From Mikania micrantha (taxonomy: Eukaryota > Streptophyta > Magnoliopsida > Asterales > Asteraceae): a stretch of DNA of 64,000 bases. The position numbers and the translations under genes were made by a program. The notes under the pieces were generated by a model, which saw nothing but the letters and a program-made list of their open reading frames with translations, was not told the origin of the DNA and searched no databases. Positions 1-12,084 of this stretch are shown piece by piece. The stretch's first letter is position 1. Every line of letters starts with the position of its first letter. The stretch is taken from assembly GCA_009363875.1 (NCBI GenBank), contig CM018683.1:38151753-38215752 (forward strand). The letters run 5' to 3'.

Positions 1-49
1 TCACCGATTTGTATCCAGCCATTCTGAACATCATATAAAGACTTGTTAG
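1..49 (-). promoter_or_regulatory. 3' ORF start with branch-point and splice-acceptor-like signal (Copia-1)
   Basis: On the minus strand a CTAAC branch-point-like motif (49-45) is followed by a T-rich stretch, CAG at 26-24, one A, and the ATG of the 3' ORF at 22-20. The codons after ATG match the Copia-2 3' ORF start (Met-Ala-Gly-Tyr). The same arrangement stands before the 3' ORF in Copia-2 and Copia-3. Only the first seven codons of the ORF are in the window. Confidence 0.5.
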
Positions 50-2043
50 AACAATTCAGCTGCACAAAGTACAAAAGTCAGACTAAAGAATCATTTAAAA
101 CATATTGGCCGAATGAGGTTGATTTGAACGAATGGACTCTATGGTCGAATGGTTCATTCACCGAATGAGTTTCATTTGACGAATAAGCCTTATTCGCAGA
201 ATGAGCCTCATTTTTCGAATAAGCCTCATTCGCTGAATGAGCCATTCGGCTGCCTCTTCAAGTTCTAAACCATTTCGACAAAAAGTTCAAATCAGCTCGC
301 AAAATTCATACATTCAAGCTCAGACATGACCGACTAAGAGTTTTAAAACAGGTCTTTTGTGGTATTAAGTCCATTTAGACCATTTATTGCAAGGGTGATT
401 TTAAAAACCCTAAAACCCTTAAATCAGTTCTGTTTCCAACGATTTAACGGTCAAAATTTGATGATATTTGATCCCAATGTACCTGAGATGAAAAGAAACA
501 AGATTATTAGTAGCTGGGACGAAAGAAATCAAGACAAAATGATGGACCGAAGAGAGATGATATTAGTGCGAATGGGGTTCACACAGTATCGGGCGAAAGA
601 ATTTTGGCGAACGAGGTGGTTCACCTGATTGAATGTTTATATAGGTTGAGCCATTCGTCGAATGAGAATGGCGAATGGGTCATTCGACATTAGGTCATTC
701 GCCGAATGACACCAACGAATAAGTCATTCGGCATTAAGTCATTCGTCGAATGACATTAAATAATCAATAGTCATTCGCCGAATGAATAGGCGAAAGACTT
801 GATTCTCTTTCCCACAGCACCTCATTTGTGCGAATGAGTTGTTTTCACACCCCATTCGTGCGAATGAGTATCGTTTTTCACAAAACACAACATGATTTAA
901 AGATTTTACATTTTGATCAGTAAAAATGATGCCAATTATGAAGATATGTCTGGTTGGTTTAGGATTCAGATGAGACAGACATCTGAACCTACAAATGATC
1001 ACTTAAATTGAAATTGAAAATAGAAAATCTATTTGTAATTTTCTGAAACAAATTACAACTGTACAACTTGCAACTATAGACAAAGAAACACATCTTTTTG
1101 TGAGAGGTCTATTGGAAAACTAGTACATACATCTAATCAAATCAAATTAGCATTACTGAATGATTAATTTTAGACACTTTTGACTTGTGATCTGATTACT
1201 GATATATCTGTCCACTTTAAGCTTTTCAATACAAAATTATCAAACTCATTTGATTATCACTTATGTTTTCTGACTGTGTTACCCGTTTTATCTATTCAGC
1301 AAAGGTCTAAACTCAGTTTGTAACTCATCTCCGCACATCACCCAACATCATAAATTCCATAAGGTTCCAATTTATTTTCTTTTTGTATTTTTCTGTTTGA
1401 TTTGTCTCACATGACCAACACATTCTCATGGACGGCTTCAACTAGGTTCGTCCCAGTAATTTGGCATGTATACAGACCTGTGTTGACATGCTTGACTTGT
1501 TCTATCCAAATGGACGGCTTCAACTAGGTTCGTCCCAGTAATATGAAACGTGTATGGAATCGAACTTATTTTATTTTTGTATTTTTCACAAGCTTAATAC
1601 CAGCTTGATTTTCTTTTTCTTTTGTTTTGATTCAATCATTCTCATCTGAATGGACGGCTTCAGCCAGGTTCGTCCCAGCAATATGGCATGTGTACAGACT
1701 TTGAATTCAAGAATCATTGGAAACCTTATTGGATCTCATGATAGCAGGTGTATGCCTGATTTGAGTCATAAACTATTTCTCACTTAACTGTCTTTCAAAA
1801 ACAGATCCCACAAATCAGATTTTGTAAGTATTCACAAATTTGTCTATTTATTTTGTAAAGTCAGCCTATTAGTACATCAACTCACACTTCTCATATGTCT
1901 TCCATTTATGCATTCATTTACACTTTTAGGACATGATAGATTAATGTATTACTTTCTCAAAGAAGACCTTCTCATTTTTTATAATTTTTTTAATTGTTTT
2001 TGTATTTTTTAAATGTTTCAGATGTTTTTGGTTTTTCAATCTA
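50..2043 (-). other. Pol-3' ORF spacer of Copia-1 (non-coding, repeat-rich)
   Basis: This 2-kb block has no convincing ORF. It corresponds to the spacers of Copia-2 (10925-12926) and Copia-3 (40560-42551). Next to the 3' ORF it holds two clusters of CATTCG/CGAATG near-palindromes (about 110-250 and 640-870). Farther left in element terms, 1429-1690 contains three spaced copies of a module with the core GGCTTCAACTAGGTTCGTCC (the third is variant), where Copia-2 and Copia-3 have one. One AAGCTTAATACCAGCTT unit lies at 1588-1610; the other two copies have four. Confidence 0.7.
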
Positions 2044-2066
2044 GCTAATATCTCCCCCTAAAAATC
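2044..2066 (-). other. Internal polypurine-tract-like element (Copia-1)
   Basis: On the minus strand the sequence TTTTTAGGGGGAGATATTAG lies about 110 bp after the pol stop. The same string, with small changes, follows pol in Copia-2 (10904-10924) and Copia-3 (42552-42574). It resembles a plus-strand priming site but is not next to the LTR, whose own polypurine tract is different. Confidence 0.5.
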
Positions 2067-2174
2067 TAAAACAGAAAATCTTTTTGAGTTTTTGATTAAA
2101 ATAAAGAAATAGACAAACTAACTAAAAGAACTAAAAAGATAAATCAAAACAAAACTATCTAAGAAAGTCGATGA

Positions 2175-3690
2175 TCATTTGTTAGATTCAGATGAAGGTA
2201 GAACTTCATCCTTTTGGAAAACACCATTAGCCGATAACAGATATAAGAATCTGGATTTATCAAAAGTTTTTGTGAAAAGATCAGCTTTCTCGTGATCGGT
2301 GTGGATTTTAACAACATCGATTAATTTCTTTTCAAAACAATCACGTATAAAGTAATATTTAATGTCGATGTGTTTTATTTTCGAGTGCTGGACCGGATTC
2401 TTAGTGATAGCTATGGGAGCAGTATTATCAACATATATAGGGGTGTTAGAAAAATGTGACCCATAGTCCCTGAGTTGCTATTGGATCTAGATGATCTGAG
2501 AACAGCAACTAGCAGCAGCAATATATTCAGCTTCACAGGTTGAGGTAGACACCGATGTCTGCTTCTTGCACTACCAGGTAACTAAGCGAGTTCCAAAGAA
2601 CTGACATCCTGCCGACGTTGACTTGTAATCTCTCTTGCATCCGCCATAATCAGAATCACTGTATGAAGTAAGATCAAAATTATCATCATTAGGATACCAT
2701 AGGCCAAGATCCGGTGTACCCTTCAGATAACGCATAATCCGTTTTACAGCAATCAGATGTGACACTCTTGGTTTGGATTGATAATGAGCACACAAGCATG
2801 TGGCGAACATGATGTCTGGCCGAGAAGCAGTTAGATATATTAGAGATCCAATCATTCCCTGGTACAGAGTGGCATCTATTAACTCCCCCTTCTCATATGG
2901 CGTAATCCCGTGATTAACAGCCAGCCAGCGGGTTTAGCATCTGACATATTGAACCGGCTTAGTATGTCACCAACATATTTGGTCTGATGAATGAAAATGC
3001 CTGCCTCAGACTGATCCACCTGTAATCCCAGAAAAAATTTCATCTCTCCTATTGAGTTCATCTCAAACTTCTCCTTCATAACCTTCTCAAACTCCTTGCA
3101 CAGACTATCATTTGTGGAACCAAAGATAATATCGTCCACATAAACTTGTACCAAGAGTAGATCACCATCTTTTTCTCGAATAAACAGTGTACAGTCAATG
3201 AAACCTCTTCTGAACCCGTTGTTCAGAAGGTGAGTGGAGACTGTCTCATACCATGCACGCGGTGCTTGATGTAATCCATACAAAGCCTTATCTAGCTTGT
3301 AGACTTGGTCACGATGCAATGGATCCTCAAACCCGGGAGGTTGACTGACATACACTGTTTCACTGATCACACCATGAAGGAATGCACTCTTGACATCCAT
3401 TTGATAGACTTTAAACTTTTTGAATGATGCATATGCCAGGAAGATACGAATTGCTTCAAGTCGAGCAATTGGTGCAAACACTTCATTATAATCCAATCCT
3501 TCAATCTGTCTGAACCCTTGAACCACCAGACGTGCCTTGTTTCTAACAATGATCCCCTGATCATCCTTTTTGCACCTAAGAACCCATCTAGTGCCTATCA
3601 CTTTTGCATCTTTTGGTCTGTCAACAAGTTGCCAGACTCCTAATTTCTTGAATTGCAGGAGTTCTTATTGCATGGCATCAACCCACGATT
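2175..3690 (-). pseudogene. Copia-1 reverse transcriptase-RNase H, broken
   Basis: This is the Ty1/copia reverse transcriptase and RNase H that would copy element RNA into cDNA inside virus-like particles. The open stretch 3601-2879 carries the finger and palm motifs, including the catalytic YVDD followed by IIFGS. The next piece, 2855-2571, has the LMYLTASRPD-type block (here Ile for Met) and the start of RNase H; the RNase H tail runs to a TGA at 2175 in other frames. There are breaks near 2870 and 2570, and the segment joining integrase to RT near 3690 also holds a stop and a frameshift. Protein identity with the Copia-2 and Copia-3 copies is high, so this is the same family. It cannot give a full enzyme. 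Confidence 0.85.
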
Positions 3691-5482
3691 CTTCCTATAA
3701 AGCTTCAGTGACAGTACGCAGTTCAACCTGGGAGATAAAACAGGAATGAGCAGAAAAGATTACATCTGCAAAATCAAGAATGTCTGCAAGACCCCTTGAA
3801 GAAAGCTGATTTCTGGTCTTAACCCCATCTAATGGACTACCAATAATGTTCTCTTGAGGATGAATACGATTAATTCTTCCAACCGGATGAGGAGGAACTT
3901 CAACCTGTGGATCTAGATTGTTCAGATTCAAATCCTCAAGATCAGGTACAAGATTATCAACATTTGGTTCGGGAGCAGCCGGCTGAGTGGGATTGTCATC
4001 TATGTCTGAACTATCATCATTTGTCTGTACTGTAGGAATTGAAGTGGATGAAGGTTGCACTGGTTCATCAGGTGCATTTTGTGCATCATATAACATTTGA
4101 ACCACAACATCTTCATCTGAGTACATAGGAGGCATATTGAAAGAATCAAAGAGACCCGAATAATCAAACATCCAATATGGGCCTTTTCCAGGTGGGGGCC
4201 TAGAATATCTCTGAACATCAACATGGTACCACTCCTGTACATTCTGAGTTGATCTGTTATAGACCCTTTTATTTGGAGTGCTATACCCAAGAAAGTACCC
4301 TTCTTCCACCTTCTCATTGAACTTGCCCTGCTCATGTTTCTTAAGCATCGTGCACGGTGCACCAAAAGGTTCAAGATACTTAAGATTTGGTTTTCTGTTA
4401 TGGAGCAGTTCAAAACAAGGTTTCCTATGCCTCTTCACTATCAAAACCCTGTTTAAATTGTAACAGGCATTTGCTACAGCCTCATTCCAGAACTGAACTG
4501 GAAAAGAAGAATCAGCAAGCATCGTCCTAGCAGCCTGAATCAAAGTTCTGTTCTTCCTCTAAGCAACACCGTTCATTTGAGGGACATATGGAGCACTAAA
4601 TTGTTGAACAATGCGCCGTGCATTACAAAAGTTCTCCATGTTGTGGTTCTTGAACTCTGTCCCATTGTCGGTTATGATTATACAAATCTTGAGCTTATAA
4701 AGAGATTTAAGTTTTGTAACCAACACTTGAATACAGTCAAACGTTTCAGATTTCTCCTTTAGAAAGAAAACCCCAGATATCTAGAAAACTCATCAGTTAT
4801 GACAAGACAGTATTGATCACCAGCTACACTCTTGCGGTTAACCAGACCAAAAACATCCATAAGGAGAAGCTCAAGTGGAACAGTGATTGAGTGATACTTC
4901 TTTGGCTTGTGAGACTGCTTGACTTGCTTTCCCTTTTTGCAGGATACACAGACATCAGACAGCTTGAAATTCTTCAGACTAACCCCCTCAACCAAATTGT
5001 TGTGTACCAGGTGACTCATCTTGTGCAGACTCAAATGACCCATCCTCTTATGCCAAAGGATTGAATCTATCTCAGTTGCCTTTGTCATAAAACATGAAGC
5101 TGTGGATGATGTTGTTGAAGCTGTGGCCATGTTGAGTACATACAAGTCTTGCTTTCTAGGGGCTGACATCAAGATCCAATCATCAGGGATAATAACATCT
5201 TGCTTTAGAATGTAACATTTGGAGTCATCAAAGAGAACCTTGTACTGTTTATCACAAATCTGTGATACTGAAAGAAGATTATTCTCCAATTGCTTGACAT
5301 ATCTGACTTTGTCAAATGAAACTTGCCCATTTGATAAAATTCCCTCTCCGTGATAAAACCACCTTTGTCACCAGCAAACGCGACGTATCCACCATGAACT
5401 GAATGAACATTTGAGAGCAATGATATATCACCAGTCATGTGTCTGGAAGCCCCACTATCAACAATCCAAAGAGCTGTTAAGA
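3691..5482 (-). pseudogene. Copia-1 protease-integrase, broken
   Basis: In element order, the protease active site Asp-Ser-Gly with the following SRHMTG lies near 5465-5440. The integrase zinc-binding region (His-His-Cys-Cys) and core start in the open stretch 5289-4759, where WHKRMGHLSLHKM and CVSCKKGK are visible. The stretch 4543-3695 carries the end of the core and the C-terminal region. Breaks: an extra base just before the protease active site, a frameshift near 5300, a disrupted core at about 4760-4545, and a stop plus frameshift near 3700. The role is cleavage of the polyprotein and insertion of cDNA; neither would work here. Confidence 0.85.
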
Positions 5483-5770
5483 GCAGCTTTTGGGGCAACC
5501 TACACAAAAATGAAACAATTAGTTCATTTTGGGAACCCAAGCTTTTACAGTCTTGGGTTGACCCAATGAGTCTCGGATCCATACATCAATCCATTTACCA
5601 TCAGAAGTAGTCTTATCAGGACCAGGTAAAACTTTAGTCTCAGAAGACTTAACTTTCCACATTGTATTTTTGCTGATAGAATTTTTCAGATAAATGGATG
5701 ATGGCTTTCCTTGATGAATATTAATCACTTTGGGAACATCCAATCCCATCAGTTTCCCTTTACCCTTGTC
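5483..5770 (-). pseudogene. Copia-1 gag C-terminal end, truncated
   Basis: This piece encodes the linker at the end of Gag, ending WVPKMN then TAA, with the protease frame opening just after it. It matches the same segment of Copia-3 (46310-46030) and Copia-2 (7310-7580). At 5770/5771 the sequence changes abruptly to Copia-2 gag on the opposite strand, so about 2 kb of Copia-1 gag is missing at this junction. Confidence 0.8.
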
Positions 5771-7569
5771 TTTGAACAAAGAATCTAAGTTTGGATTTGA
5801 TATGGCCTCTGTCACTTGTTACAATTGTGGAAAAAAGGGTCACTTTTCCAGACAATGCAAACATCCAAACAAAGAAAGCTGGAAACAAGAATCCTTTTCA
5901 TCATCAGAAATCTTCTGCAGCAAATACAGAAAGAAGACTTGTCCCTATTGATTCTCCTGCTCAGACTAGTTCTTCAAATGCAGGCAAAGCTTTGATGCTA
6001 CAGCAGGATGAAGGTGAGAATTGGGATTTCAGATTTAATTCTGAACAGGGGGCAAGATAAAGCTTGTGTTGCTGAGATTCAGAAGACAGATGATCTACAT
6101 GAAGAGAGTACCGCTGAAGGAGCACAGCTTAAGACAGAAGAAACATCTGGATCAGAGTCTGAAAGCTTGACCGATTTTGACACTCAATCTGAGTCTGATG
6201 CTGACATTGAAGAATCTCCTACTTAATTTGCCTTGATGGTAAACTCATCTGCTACTCCTGCTGCAACTTCTCAATCTGATCAGGTATCTGATGATTGTTC
6301 ATCTTCTGTTTCTAATTGTTTTAATTGTGTTGACCTTAAAAGCAAGGTTCTTTCCTATCAGAATCACAATGCTGCTTTGATCAGTGATCTCAACCAATGT
6401 ATTGATGCTAACAAAGTTTTAAAAGCTAATGAAAAAGATTTTCAAGCTAAAATTGAACTTTTAAATAGACAACTTCATGAGGCTGAGATTACTGTTCTTG
6501 ACAAGCAAGATGCTATAATTTCTTATCTCAATACCATTAATGAGGTAAAGAAGAAGTTAGCAATGGTTGAGTGTGATTATGAGACGCTAGGACAAAAGCT
6601 CAAGAGCTATGAGAGTGCATCTTATATCATTGAGCACATGATCAACAAAGAAGCTGATCATGAGGGTAAGGGAACTAGGAGTTATCAAAGATGTCCTCCA
6701 CCAATCTTAAACAGCTTTGTCAATTCACCAAATGACAAAGATGTTAAAGATTTTCAAGTTATAACTCCTTTACTAATTGATCCGATTGGGATGATTACTG
6801 ATGAAGGTTCCTCTTTGTCAAAGGAATCTTCGGTGGATGGAATTGTATAGGATTGGGTTTCAAATTCTGAGGATGAATCTGATGATTCATCTTATTGTGT
6901 TACTACTCAGAATCCACACCCTGTTATCAAAAAGGGTGACCCAATCTCATCTTCAAAAATATATCAAGCCTTAAGTTTTGTGAAAGCTTCAAAAGAAAAT
7001 GAAGATTGTGTGTTGAACAAGTTTGACAATCTTGTTCAAAAGGAAAAAAGGGTTTGGGTTTTAATTAGAACACGCCTAAAACAAATGTTTTCAAACCAAA
7101 AAGGCAATCTTTTTCTAAGTTAAAACATTTTCATAAAAAAGGAGAACCGGTTTGCTTTGAGTGTGGTGCACCTGGGCATTTTGTTAGATCTTGCCCTCAG
7201 TTGATCAGACCAAAGGTTGCTCCACCCAGAAAACAAAATCAGATTTTTGTTAAACCTGTCAGATCTGAGTCTAAGTCAATTCAGACAAAACCCAAACAAC
7301 CAAACCAGGTTAAATATTTGGACAAGGGTAAAGGGAAACTGGTGAACTTGAATGTTCCCAAGATGGTAAATGTTGATCAAGTTAAATCATCATCCATTTA
7401 TCTAAAAAATTCTTTTAGTAAAAATGCAGTCTGGAAATTAAAGTCTGAGACTTCAGTTCCACCCACTTCAGACAAGGTTGTTTCAGATGGTAAATGGATC
7501 GATGTTAGGATCCGAGACTCATTGGGTCAACCCAAGACTGTAAAGGCTTGGGTTCCCAAATTAAACTAA
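5771..7569 (+). pseudogene. Copia-2 gag C-terminal half, broken
   Basis: This is the nucleocapsid part of Gag. A first CCHC zinc knuckle (CYNCGKKGHFSRQC) lies near 5818-5860 and a second (CFECGAPGHFVRSC) near 7154-7195. Between them is an acidic Ser-rich stretch and a coiled-coil-like segment around 6390-6640 (repeated NRQLHEAE and LKSYESA-type heptads). The reading frame changes near 5873 and 6052, has stops at 6224-6226 and 6848-6850, and is lost again near 7060. The end, WVPKLN then TAA (7567-7569), is the same gag terminus as in Copia-1. Copia-3 ORF2 is the intact equivalent. Confidence 0.85.
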
Positions 7570-7582
7570 TTGTCTTATTTTT

Positions 7583-8839
7583 GTGCAGAATGCCCCAACA
7601 GCTGCTTTAAACAGTTCTTGTATTGTCGATAGTGGGGCTTTAAGGCACATGATAGGAAATATCTCTTTGCTCTCCAACGTTCAATCTGTTCATGGTGGTT
7701 ATGTAGCTTTTGCTGGTGACAAATGTGGTTTTATCACGGGAGAGGGAATCTTATCAAATGGGCAAGTTTCATTTGACAAAGTCAGATATGTCAAGCAATT
7801 GGAGAATAATCTGCTTTCTGTATCACAGATCTGTGATAAAAACTAAAAAGTTCTTTTCGATGACTCCAAATGCTACATTCTAAAGCAAGGTGTAGTTATC
7901 CCTGAAGAATGGATTTTGATGTCTGCCCCCAGAAAGCAAGACTTGTACGTACTCAATATGGCCATAGCTTCAACTTCATCCTCCACAACTTCATGTTTTA
8001 TGTCAAAGGCAACAGAAAAAGATTCAATACTTTGGCATAAGAGGATGGGTCATTTGAGTCTACGCAAGATGAATCACCTGGTGCACAACAATCTGGTTGA
8101 AAGGGTTAGTCTGAAGAATTTCAAGCTGTCTGATGTCTGTGTTTCTTGCAAAAAGGGCAAGCAAGTTAAGCAGTCTCACAAACCGAAGAAGTATCACTCA
8201 ATCACTGTTCCACTTGAGCTGCTCCATATTGATCTTTTTGGTCCTGTTAACCGCAAGAGTATTGCTGGGGATCAGTACTGTCTTGTCATCACTGATGAAT
8301 ATTCAGATACTCTTGGGTTTTCTTTCTAAAGGAGAAGTCTGCAACGTTTGACTGCATTCAAGTGTTGGTTACCAAACTTGAATCTCTCTATAAACTCAAG
8401 ATTCCCATACTCAGAACCGACAATGGGACAGAGTTCAAAAATCACAACATGGAGAACTTTTGTAATGAACGAGGTATTGTTCAACAATTTAGTGCTCCAT
8501 ATGTTCCCCAAATGAACGGTGTTGCTGAGCGAAAGAACAGGACTTTGATTGAGGGTGCTAGGACTATGCTTGCAGATTCGTCTCTTCCAGTTCAATTCTG
8601 GAATGAATCTGTAGCTAATGAAAAGGTGGAAGAAGGGTATTTTCTTGGGTACACCATGCACTATGCTTAAGAAACATGAACAAGGCAAGTTTAATGAAAA
8701 GGTGGAAGAAGGGTATTTTCTTGGGTACAGCACTCCAAATAAAAGAGTTTATAACAGATCAACTCAAAATGTGGAGGAGTGGTACCATGTTGATGTTCAG
8801 AAGTATTCCATGCCCCCACCTGGGAAGGGTCCTGATTGA
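7583..8839 (+). pseudogene. Copia-2 protease-integrase, broken
   Basis: Protease with Asp-Ser-Gly (IVDSGA) opens near 7620. The gag-pre-integrase and zinc region (WHKRMGHLSLRKM, CVSCKKGK) lie near 8030-8160, and the integrase core Asp and Glu motifs (FGPVNRK, RTDNGTEF, AERKNRT) lie between about 8230 and 8545. Damage: TAA at 7844-7846, a one-base deletion near 8304 that shifts frame, and a rearranged patch at 8616-8729. There, a 38-bp segment is present twice and about 125 bp seen in Copia-3 is missing. A TGA near 8837 separates this part from the RT frame. Arg to Leu change in the SRHM motif (ALRHM). Confidence 0.85.
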
Positions 8840-10807
8840 ATGTTCAACTATTCTGATCTGTTTGACTCCTTCAACATGCCTCACATGTACACTGATGAAG
8901 ATGTTGATGTTCAGATGCTGTATGATGCACAAAATGCACCTGAAGAAACAATGCAACCCTCATCTGTTTCCACTCCTACAGCACAGACACATGATGATAG
9001 CTCAGACACAGAAGACAACTCAGTTCCTCTAGCTGCCCCTGAACCAGCTGCTGACAATCTTGTGCCAGGACTTGAGGATCTGAATTTGAATAATCTTGAT
9101 CCACATGTTGAAGTTCCCGCTCATCCTGTTGGCAGAATTAATCGGATTCATATCAAGACAAGAAATCAACTTTCTTCAGGAGGACTTGCAGACATTCTTG
9201 ACTTTGCAGATGTAAACTTTTGTGCCCATTCATGTTTTATCTCCCAAGTTGAGCCACGTTCTGTTACTGAAGCTCTCAAAGAAGAATCATGGGTTGATGC
9301 CATGCAAGAAGAACTCCTTCAGTTCAAAAAGTTAGGTGTCTGGCAATTGGTTGACAGACCAAAAGGTGTGAAAGTAATAGGCACTAGATGGGTTCTTCGT
9401 TGCAAGAAGGATGATCATGGTATCATTGTGCGAAACAAAGCACGTCTGGTTGTTCAAGGATTCAGACAAGTTGAAGGTTTGGACTATAATGAAGTATTTG
9501 CACCAGTTGCTCAACTTGAAGCCATTCGTATCTTCTTGGCTTATGCATCCTTCAAGAAGTTTAAAGTTTATCAGATGGATGTAAAGAGTGCATTTCTTCA
9601 TGGTGTGATAAATGAAACAGTGTATGTCAGTCAACCTCCCGGGTTTGAGGATCCATTGCATAGAGACCAAGTCTACAAGTTAGATAAGGCCTTATATGGA
9701 TTGCATCAAGCACCGCGAGCATGGTATGAGACACTGTCTACTCACCTTCTGAACAACGGGTTCAGAAGAGGTGTCATTGACTGTACTCTGTTCATTCGAG
9801 AAAAGGATGGTGACTTGCTCTTGGTACAAGTATATGTGGACGACATCATCTTCGGTTCAACAAATGATGGTCTGTGCAAAGAGTTTGAAAAGGTTATGAA
9901 AGAGAAGTTCTAGATGAGCTCAATGTGAGAGATGAAATTTTTTCTGGGATTACAAGTAGATCAGTCTGAGGCAGGAATCTTCATTCATCAAACCAAATAT
10001 GTTGGGGACATACTGAGCCGGTTCAGTATGTCTGATGCAAAGCCTGCTGGTACCCCACTGGCTGTCAATCACGGGATTACACCAGATGAAAAGGGGGAGT
10101 TAATTGATGCTACTTTGTACCGAGGAATGATTGGGTCTCTTATGTATCTTACTGCCTCTCGGCCAGACATCATGTTCGCCACATGCTTGTGTGAACGGTA
10201 TCAATCAAAACCAAGAGTGTCTCATCTGATTGCTGTCAAAAGGATTATGCGTTATCTGAAGGGTACCCCTGATCTTGGTTTACGGTACCCTAATGATGAT
10301 AATTTTGAACTTACTGCATACAGTGACACCGATTATAGTGGCTGCAAAAGAGACTTCAAGTCAACATCTGCGGGATGTCAGTTCTTTGGAACCCGATTGG
10401 TTACCTGGCAATGCAAGAAGCAGACGTCGGTGTCTACTTCAACCTGTGAAGCTGAATATATTGCTGCTGCTAGTTGTTGTTCTCAGATCATCTGGATCCA
10501 ACAGCAACTCAGGGACTATGGGTTACATTTTTCTAACACTCCTATATATGTTGATAATACTGCCTCCATAGCTGTCACTAAAAATCCTGTTCAGCACTCA
10601 AAAACAAAACACATCGACATTAAATATCACTTCATACGTGATTGTTTTGAAAAGAAATTAATCGATGTTGTTAAAATTCACACTGATCACCAGAAAGCTG
10701 ATCTTTTCACAAAAGCTTTTGATAAACCCAGATTTTTATATCTGTTATCGGCTAATGGTGTTTTCCAAAAGGATGAAGTCCTACCTTCATCTGAATCTAA
10801 CAAATGA
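8840..10807 (+). pseudogene. Copia-2 integrase C-terminus, reverse transcriptase and RNase H
   Basis: The open stretch to 9913 holds the variable integrase tail and most of RT, including the join at QFKKLGVWQLVDRPKG and the catalytic YVDDIIFGS near 9833-9860. Two stops follow (TAG near 9913 and TGA near 9928). The frame then stays open from 9932 to 10807 with the FLGLQVDQSE block, RNase H (SKTKHIDIKYHF, KADLFTKA) and the natural end SESNK. It is less damaged than the upstream part. A short stretch with the PQENIIGSPLDGV-type motif seen in Copia-1 and Copia-3 is missing near 9150. Confidence 0.88.
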
Positions 10808-10903
10808 TCATCGTTTTTATTAGTTATTTCTGTTATTTCTTTTAATTCAATATTTCTGTTATTTCATTATTTTAAACAAAAACTCAAAAAGATTTTCTGT
10901 TTT

Positions 10904-10924
10904 AGGTTTTTAGGGGGGGATAGT
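10904..10924 (+). other. Internal polypurine-tract-like element (Copia-2)
   Basis: The string GGTTTTTAGGGGGGGATAG lies about 100 bp after the pol stop, in the same place as in Copia-1 and Copia-3. The real 3' LTR starts 9 kb farther on (about 5.5 kb without the solo LTR). Confidence 0.5.
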
Positions 10925-11317
10925 TGTTCATTAGAAAATAAAAAAAAAACATTTGAAAATTGAAAAACCAAAAACATTTGAAAATTGAAAAACCAAAAAC
11001 ATTTGAAAAATTCAAAAATACAAAAACAGTTGAAAAAGTTAAAATTGAGATGGTCTTTCTTTGAAAAAGTGACACATTAATCTATCATGATATAGAAGCT
11101 GAGTTGAATGTGTAAGCTGAACACACAAGAAAATTATGATGTGATGTACTGATAGGCCAACTCTACAAATGAATAAACAGCTTGTGATAACTTAGAAAGT
11201 CCGATTTGTGGAATCTGTTTTATAACACCATTTATGTGAGAAATAGTTTTTGACTCAAATCAAGCATACACCGGTCATCATGGAATCAAATGAGGCTTCA
11301 ATTAAATAAAAACAAAA

Positions 11318-11437
11318 ACAAGCTGGTATTAAGCTTGAAGAAAAAGAAAATCAAGCTGGTATTAAGCTTGAAGAAAAATAAAAACAAGCTGGTATTAAGC
11401 TTGAAGAAAAATAAATGCAAGCTAGTATTAAGCTTGA
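11318..11437 (+). repeat. Four tandem AAGCT-n7-AGCTT units
   Basis: Each unit contains AAGCTGGTATTAAGCTT, an inverted repeat AAGCT/AGCTT with a 7-base centre, separated by A-rich linkers. The fourth unit is variant (GCTAGTATT). Copia-3 has four units at 42086-42205 and Copia-1 one. Confidence 0.75.
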
Positions 11438-12084
11438 GAAATACTTGAGCAAATTAAGTTCGATTCCATACACGTGCCATATTGCTGGGACGAACCTAGC
11501 TGAAGCCGTCCATTTGGATAGAACAAGAAAAATACAAAAAGATAATAAAATTGAAATCTTATTGAATTTATGATGACTGGTATTAAGATATGTAGAAATG
11601 AGTTATAAACTGATTTTGATCTTCAATGGTGAAATGAAATGGGGAAATCAATCAGAAAACATGAGTAATCATAAAATTTTTTTAGTAGTTGTGTATTGTA
11701 TGGTTTAAAACTGGAAAAATATATCAGTAATCGTATCATAAGATAAATGTGTCTAAGGTGAAACATTCAATGAAGCTGATATGATGTGATTAGATGTATG
11801 TGTTATTTTATCAATAGACTTCTCACAAAAACATGTGTTTCTTTGTTTTTAGTTACTAGTTGTACAGTCGTATTTTGTTTCAGAAAAGTACAAAAAGATT
11901 TTCTATTTTCAATTTTAGTTTTGATGATCATTTCTAGGTTCAGACGTCTGTCTCATCTGAATCCTGAACCAACCAGACATATCTTCATAATTGTCATAAA
12001 TTTTTTTCTGATTCAAACAGTAAAATCTTGAAATCAGTTTGTGTTTTGGGTGTTAAAATTCTCATTTGCCCAAATGAGATGTTA

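Noticed and set aside
5730..5951. A chimeric ORF spanning the Copia-1/Copia-2 junction as a new fusion gene.
   Set aside because: It reads antisense Copia-1 into Copia-2 and frameshifts soon after. No sign of selection or a promoter.
7540..7600. A short intron between gag and protease using the CAG acceptor.
   Set aside because: In Copia-3 the nearest GT would give an intron of under 30 bases, too short for plants, and that GT is absent in Copia-1 and -2. A distant donor remains possible.
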